A stretch of DNA of 64,000 bases from the NCBI RefSeq assembly GCF_004010055.1, contig NZ_RQVT01000056.1, positions 186,001 to 250,000 of the forward strand. Direction: 5' to 3'. Made by a program: the position numbers and the translations under genes. Positions 60,672 through 64,000 of the stretch are shown here, one piece after another. Position 1 is the first letter of the stretch. Each line of letters begins with the position of its first letter. The notes under the pieces are model-generated. The model was not told the origin of the DNA. It worked only from the letters and a program-made list of their open reading frames with translations, and ran no database searches. This stretch comes from Psychroflexus aestuariivivens. Its GTDB lineage: Bacteria > Bacteroidota > Bacteroidia > Flavobacteriales > Flavobacteriaceae.

Positions 60672-60690
60672 ATTTAGAATAATTTTAAAC
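60672..60690. promoter_or_regulatory. Candidate iron-regulator operator upstream of feoA
   Basis: ATTTAGA-ATAAT-TTTAAAC, 19 bp, 7-5-7, arms matching at 5 of 7. It lies between the -7 element and the ATG, over the expected transcription start. Confidence 0.42.
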
Positions 60691-60697
60691 AAAAGTA
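60690..60697 (-). promoter_or_regulatory. Promoter -7 element for feoAB (TACTTTTG)
   Basis: TAnnTTTG match 21 bases before the feoA ATG. Confidence 0.55.
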
Positions 60698-60788
60698 ATA
60701 AAGTTTTATTTAATTTATCTCTGTGAGCACAACTTTTCTGATGAATTTCTGTAAAACTTAAGTAAGTATTAGCAGAATTAAAATAAAA

Positions 60789-60819
60789 AATCCGGCAAAT
60801 AAGATGAATTTGCCGGATT
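60789..60819 (-). terminator. Terminator pointing toward feoA
   Basis: AATCCGGCAAAT pairs perfectly with ATTTGCCGGATT (12 bp, 7-base loop); on the - strand it is followed by TTTTATTTT. No protein gene ends here. Confidence 0.75.
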
Positions 60820-60907
60820 AAATTTAGTTAGGTAAAGTGGACTTCCACAATAGATTACCTAAGCAATATGAGACTTTACAATATTAAATAAATAAATAGC
60901 TGTCCGC

Positions 60908-60931
60908 AATACCTAGTATTAGGTATTTTTT
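60908..60931 (+). terminator. Terminator-like inverted repeat pointing toward asnS
   Basis: AATACCTA-GTAT-TAGGTATT, a perfect 8-bp stem with 4-base loop followed by a T-run on +. The same sequence is a 7-2-7 inverted heptamer (TACCTAG-TA-TTAGGTA) of the type bound by NarL/FixJ regulators. Confidence 0.6.
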
Positions 60932-60966
60932 GTTGATTTTGCCTTAAAGTATTTTGTGAAATCCTT

Positions 60967-60997
60967 TTGTAAAGGCTTGAAGAAAAAATTATCTTTG
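60967..60997 (+). promoter_or_regulatory. Promoter of asnS (TTG, 20-base spacer, TATCTTTG)
   Basis: TTG at 60967-60969 and TATCTTTG at 60990-60997, 22 bases before the asnS ATG. It lies downstream of the terminator-like repeat, so asnS does not depend on read-through. Confidence 0.68.
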
Positions 60998-61019
60998 TCA
61001 TTCTCAAAAAAAGTCAAGA

Positions 61020-62462
61020 ATGATCACAAAAAAGGTATCAGAATTACTGCAAAGTGACCAAATTTTGCAAGAATATAAAGTTAGCGGTTGGGTTAGAGCC
61101 TTTAGAAGCAATCGGTTTATTGCGCTAAATGATGGCTCAACACTTCATAACATTCAATGTGTTGTTGATTTTGAAAACACCGATGAAGAGGTTTTAAAAC
61201 AAATAAATATTGGTGCAGCCGTTGCTATTGAAGGAACTTTGAAAGAAAGTGAAGGCAAAGGCCAACGTGTAGAAATAGAAGTAAAAAGCATTGAAATTCT
61301 TGGTGAAGCTCAACCAGAAGACATAAAAAAAACTATTCTCCAGCCAAAGCGTCACAGTTTAGAAAAACTGAGAGAACAAGCACATCTACGTGTTAGAACC
61401 AACACCTTTGGAGCCGTAATGCGTGTACGTTCAAAACTTGCTTTTGCTGTCCACGAATATTTCAACAACAAAGGATTTTATTACGTCAACACACCTGTAA
61501 TTACTGGAAGTGATGCTGAAGGTGCTGGTGAAATGTTCAAGGTCACCAATATGGATTTAAAAAATCCACCAAAAGACGAGAAAGGCAATATAGATTTTTC
61601 AAAAGATTTTTTTGGTAAAGAAACCAACCTCACTGTTAGTGGGCAATTAGAAGCAGAAACTTTCGCCTTAGGCTTAGGACAAGTTTATACTTTCGGACCT
61701 ACTTTCAGGGCAGAAAACTCTAATACTTCTCGTCATTTAGCAGAATTTTGGATGATTGAACCAGAAGTTGCATTTTGTGATTTGGAAGGCAATATAGATT
61801 TGGCTGAAGATTTCATTCAGTATGTATTAAAATACATCACCGAACATTGTAAAGATGATCTTGAATTTTTGGAAAATCGCTTGCTTCAGGAAGAAAAATC
61901 AAAACCTGAAAAAGACCGTTCACCTATGCCACTGAGAGAAAAAATTGATTTTGTTTTGAAAAACAATTTCAAAAGAGTCTCTTACACTGAAGCTATTGAT
62001 ATTTTAAAAAATTCCAAACCCAATAAAAAGAAAAAATTCAATTATATAATTGAAGAATGGGGCGCAGATTTACAAAGTGAACACGAGCGTTATTTGGTTG
62101 AAAAACACTTTAAATGTCCTGTTGTTTTGTTCGATTATCCTGCAGATATCAAAGCATTCTACATGCGACTGAATGATGATGGCAAAACCGTTCGTGCGAT
62201 GGATATTCTTTTCCCTGGAATAGGTGAAATTGTTGGCGGTTCTCAAAGAGAGGAACGCTACGACGTTTTGCTTTCCAAGATGAAAGAGTTGGGTGTCGAT
62301 GAAAAAGAATTATGGTGGTATCTGGAAACTAGAAAATTTGGAACTTGTAAGCATTCTGGATTTGGTTTAGGTTTTGAAAGATTGGTGCTTTTTGCCACAG
62401 GAATGACCAATATCCGAGACGTCATTCCTTACCCAAGAACACCACAAAACGCAGAATTTTAA
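61020..62462 (+). CDS. asnS: Asparaginyl-tRNA synthetase
   Basis: A 480-residue class II synthetase. The N-terminal OB-fold (VSGWVRAFRSNRFIALNDGS) binds the anticodon. Motif 2 is FGPTFRAENSNTSRHLAEFWMIEPE and motif 3 is GFGLGFERLVLFATGMTNIRDVIPYPR. The combination is AsnRS rather than AspRS. Its cognate tRNA-Asn is at 37969. Length is usual. Followed after 3 bases by a pseudouridine synthase gene. Confidence 0.96.
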   Translation: MITKKVSELLQSDQILQEYKVSGWVRAFRSNRFIALNDGSTLHNIQCVVDFENTDEEVLKQINIGAAVAIEGTLKESEGKGQRVEIEVKSIEILGEAQPEDIKKTILQPKRHSLEKLREQAHLRVRTNTFGAVMRVRSKLAFAVHEYFNNKGFYYVNTPVITGSDAEGAGEMFKVTNMDLKNPPKDEKGNIDFSKDFFGKETNLTVSGQLEAETFALGLGQVYTFGPTFRAENSNTSRHLAEFWMIEPEVAFCDLEGNIDLAEDFIQYVLKYITEHCKDDLEFLENRLLQEEKSKPEKDRSPMPLREKIDFVLKNNFKRVSYTEAIDILKNSKPNKKKKFNYIIEEWGADLQSEHERYLVEKHFKCPVVLFDYPADIKAFYMRLNDDGKTVRAMDILFPGIGEIVGGSQREERYDVLLSKMKELGVDEKELWWYLETRKFGTCKHSGFGLGFERLVLFATGMTNIRDVIPYPRTPQNAEF

Positions 62463-62465
62463 GTT

Positions 62466-63329
62466 TTGAAAATTACAGAACAACACCGTGTTCAAGCAAT
62501 TTCTGAAAAGATAAGATTGCAGGAATACGGTGTTGGTATTTTTGATGCGCTACAAACAAAAAGTGCTTTAAAAAAAGCCATCAAACGCAAATCTATTTTA
62601 ATTGATGGTGAAGTTGCCGAAACTTCTACGTGGATTCAGGAAGGTCAACTTATAGAATTGAAAGCAGGACAAATTGATACCGAGAGAAAAGTTTTCAATT
62701 TAAAACTGAATGTTGTTTATGAAGATGAAGATTTGGCTGTTATAGAAAAACCCGTTGGATTTCCAACGAATGGCAATTATTTTAAAACCATTGAAAATGC
62801 ATTGCCTTTTAATTTAAAAACTAGTACAAAAAAAGATTTTTTGCCCTACCCACAGCCTGTTCATCGATTAGACAATCCAACTTCTGGGTTACTTTTGGTC
62901 GCCAAAACAAATTCAGCGAAAACCTTATTATCAGTTTCATTTGAAAACAATTCAATTCATAAAACTTACATAGCAATTGCTCATGGCAGTTTTGAAGAAA
63001 CGGCAGGTGTTTTCGATAGCAAAATTGATAATAAAGACAGTAAAACTAGATTTCAGGTTTTAGAGAAAAATAATATAGGAGTAGCAAATTATTCGTTTTT
63101 GAAATTATTTCCATCGACAGGCAGAACACATCAAATTAGAATTCATCTTTCAAATTCAGGGCATCCAATTTTAGGAGATTCAATTTATGGATTAACAGAT
63201 GACAAACAGAAAAAGTTATTTCTTCATGCAGTGGGCATACAATTTCTTCATCCAAAAAAAGAAGTTGAAATGAGTTTTGAGACCGATATTCCAAAAAGAT
63301 TTCTTAAATTTATAGAAGATAGAAATTGA
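62466..63329 (+). CDS. RluA family RNA pseudouridine synthase
   Basis: A 287-residue enzyme. An S4-like N-terminal region (LKKAIKRKSILIDGEVAETSTWIQEGQLIEL) precedes the catalytic domain with VHRLDNPTSGLLLVAKT, where the Asp of HRLD is the nucleophile. GRTHQIRIHLSNSGHPILGDSIYG follows. The start codon appears to be TTG; no ATG occurs nearby in frame and the 3-base gap to asnS suggests translational coupling. Target uridine in rRNA or tRNA unknown. Confidence 0.9.
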   Translation: MKITEQHRVQAISEKIRLQEYGVGIFDALQTKSALKKAIKRKSILIDGEVAETSTWIQEGQLIELKAGQIDTERKVFNLKLNVVYEDEDLAVIEKPVGFPTNGNYFKTIENALPFNLKTSTKKDFLPYPQPVHRLDNPTSGLLLVAKTNSAKTLLSVSFENNSIHKTYIAIAHGSFEETAGVFDSKIDNKDSKTRFQVLEKNNIGVANYSFLKLFPSTGRTHQIRIHLSNSGHPILGDSIYGLTDDKQKKLFLHAVGIQFLHPKKEVEMSFETDIPKRFLKFIEDRN

Positions 63330-63401
63330 TATTTTCAGGGTTCGCATTTATCAATTTTATATTCATTATTTAATATTAGCAATTAACAACATTTCTGATT
63401 T

Positions 63402-64000
63402 ATGCTTAAACAGCGGCTAAATTTAAAATTATCTCAAAAATTATCACCTCAGCAAATTCAGCTGATGAAGCTGATACAATTGCCAACACAAGCTTTTGAA
63501 CAACGTGTAAAACAAGAATTTGAAGAAAATCCAGCATTAGATTCTGGCAAAGATGAAGAGGATTATCAAGATGAATTCAGCAATGAAGATCAGCAAGAAG
63601 AACACGATATTATTGAAACTGAATTCGATGTAGACGATTATTTGAGTGATGACGAGATTCCAAGTTATAAATTAAAAGCTAACAATTACAGTGCAGACGA
63701 TGAAGACAAGCAGGTGCCATATGCATCTGGAACATCGTTTTCACAATTTCTAAAAGATCAGCTACAAACCTTCAATTTTAAAGACAATCAGGAAGATATT
63801 GCATTTTTTTTGGTCGGCAGTGTAGATGATAGTGGCTACATTCGAAGAAATATGATGGATATCGTAGACGATTTAGCGTTTACACAAAACATTATTACAG
63901 ATGAAACTACTGTAGAGAAAGTACTTAAACTTGTTCAAACTTTAGATCCACCGGGAGTTGGGGCTAGAGATTTGAGAGAGTGCTTATTAATTCAACTTGA
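63402..64000 (+). CDS. rpoN: RNA polymerase sigma-54 factor, N-terminal part (runs off the window)
   Basis: 199 codons open to the right edge without a stop. It begins LKQRLNLKLSQKLSPQQIQLMKLIQLP, the Gln/Leu-rich region I that contacts enhancer-binding proteins. Region II is very acidic (DEEDYQDEFSNEDQQEE). The region III start FSQFLKDQLQTFNFKDNQEDIAFFLVGSVDDSGYI and VLKLVQTLDPPGVGARDLRECLLIQL are diagnostic. So the organism uses sigma-54. Confidence 0.95.
   Translation, partial: MLKQRLNLKLSQKLSPQQIQLMKLIQLPTQAFEQRVKQEFEENPALDSGKDEEDYQDEFSNEDQQEEHDIIETEFDVDDYLSDDEIPSYKLKANNYSADDEDKQVPYASGTSFSQFLKDQLQTFNFKDNQEDIAFFLVGSVDDSGYIRRNMMDIVDDLAFTQNIITDETTVEKVLKLVQTLDPPGVGARDLRECLLIQL

Larger units (their letters stand above)
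60698..61019. other. Intergenic region with three inverted repeats between feoA and asnS
   Basis: About 320 bases between divergent genes. It holds a - strand terminator (60789), a 60828-60862 inverted repeat with TTAGGTAA/TTACCTAA arms and an inner GTGG/CCAC, a + strand terminator-like repeat (60908) and the asnS promoter (60967). No protein frame is evident. The presence of terminators not tied to any gene end suggests short non-coding transcripts or regulator binding sites. Confidence 0.55.

Noticed and set aside
1-64000. Search for insertion sequences, prophage, CRISPR repeats, rRNA or a horizontally acquired island
   Set aside because: No transposase or integrase, no regularly spaced repeats, no rRNA, and base composition looks even across the window. 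Genes are typical flavobacterial core and accessory metabolism.

Overview
The window is a stretch of chromosome from a low-GC member of the Bacteroidota, almost certainly Flavobacteriaceae. The evidence is direct: a type IX secretion sorting domain (gene ending at 24963), SusC/FecA-type TonB receptors, several SCDDDD-type lipoproteins, a PID-CTERM small protein, Bacteroidota-length NusB, and -7 promoter elements of the form TAnnTTTG in front of many genes. The genus cannot be fixed from the sequence. Gene density is high. I see no insertion sequence, prophage, CRISPR array, rRNA or clear foreign island; two tRNA genes are present.

Layout. 0-5 kb: end of a TolC-type channel, then adaptor and pump of an RND efflux system and a thioredoxin-like protein that lacks one active-site cysteine. 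5.3-9.3 kb: tRNA-Asp, a DUF58 protein, thioredoxin, a peroxiredoxin-like protein, then yajC, a DUF1573 lipoprotein and nusB. 9.5-11.7 kb: an ABC exporter and a PUR-family nucleic-acid binder. 11.8-18.2 kb: a haem/iron locus, with a HmuR-like TonB receptor and HmuY-like lipoprotein facing a divergent operon (DUF6607-like protein, flavinylation-type FMN-binding protein, four-helix membrane protein), followed by a tonB gene. 18.5-24.8 kb: a second probable iron locus (DUF4856 lipoprotein, imelysin lipoprotein, HTTM membrane protein, FecA-like receptor). 25-37.5 kb: a large T9SS cargo protein, an ABC pair, an unknown protein, an M1 peptidase, hemW, mutS and a ferritin-like four-helix protein. 38-44 kb: tRNA-Asn, rseP, a SCO1 protein, and an isoprenoid operon (mevalonate diphosphate decarboxylase, mevalonate kinase, UbiA-type prenyltransferase). 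44-50 kb: tspO, an ECF sigma/anti-sigma pair, three glycosyltransferases and the PID-CTERM protein. 50-58 kb: a membrane hydrolase, aspartate kinase, an acetyltransferase, fructose-bisphosphatase, and a RimK amidoligase operon with two associated peptidases. 58-64 kb: feoAB with a tiny Cys-rich partner not found by simple length cut-offs, asnS, a pseudouridine synthase and the start of rpoN.

How the parts connect. Three loci (hmuRY with its divergent partner operon, DUF4856/imelysin/HTTM/receptor, feoAB) point to iron and haem acquisition. Four of their promoter regions carry a similar 19-bp ATTTAG-type inverted repeat with 7-5-7 geometry, placed over or next to the -7 element; I infer a shared iron regulator (Fur-like). 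This, the flavin-linked haem operon, and a non-coding cassette at 60.79-60.93 kb with repeated TACCTA heptamers bounded by two outward-facing terminators are the observations most worth following.
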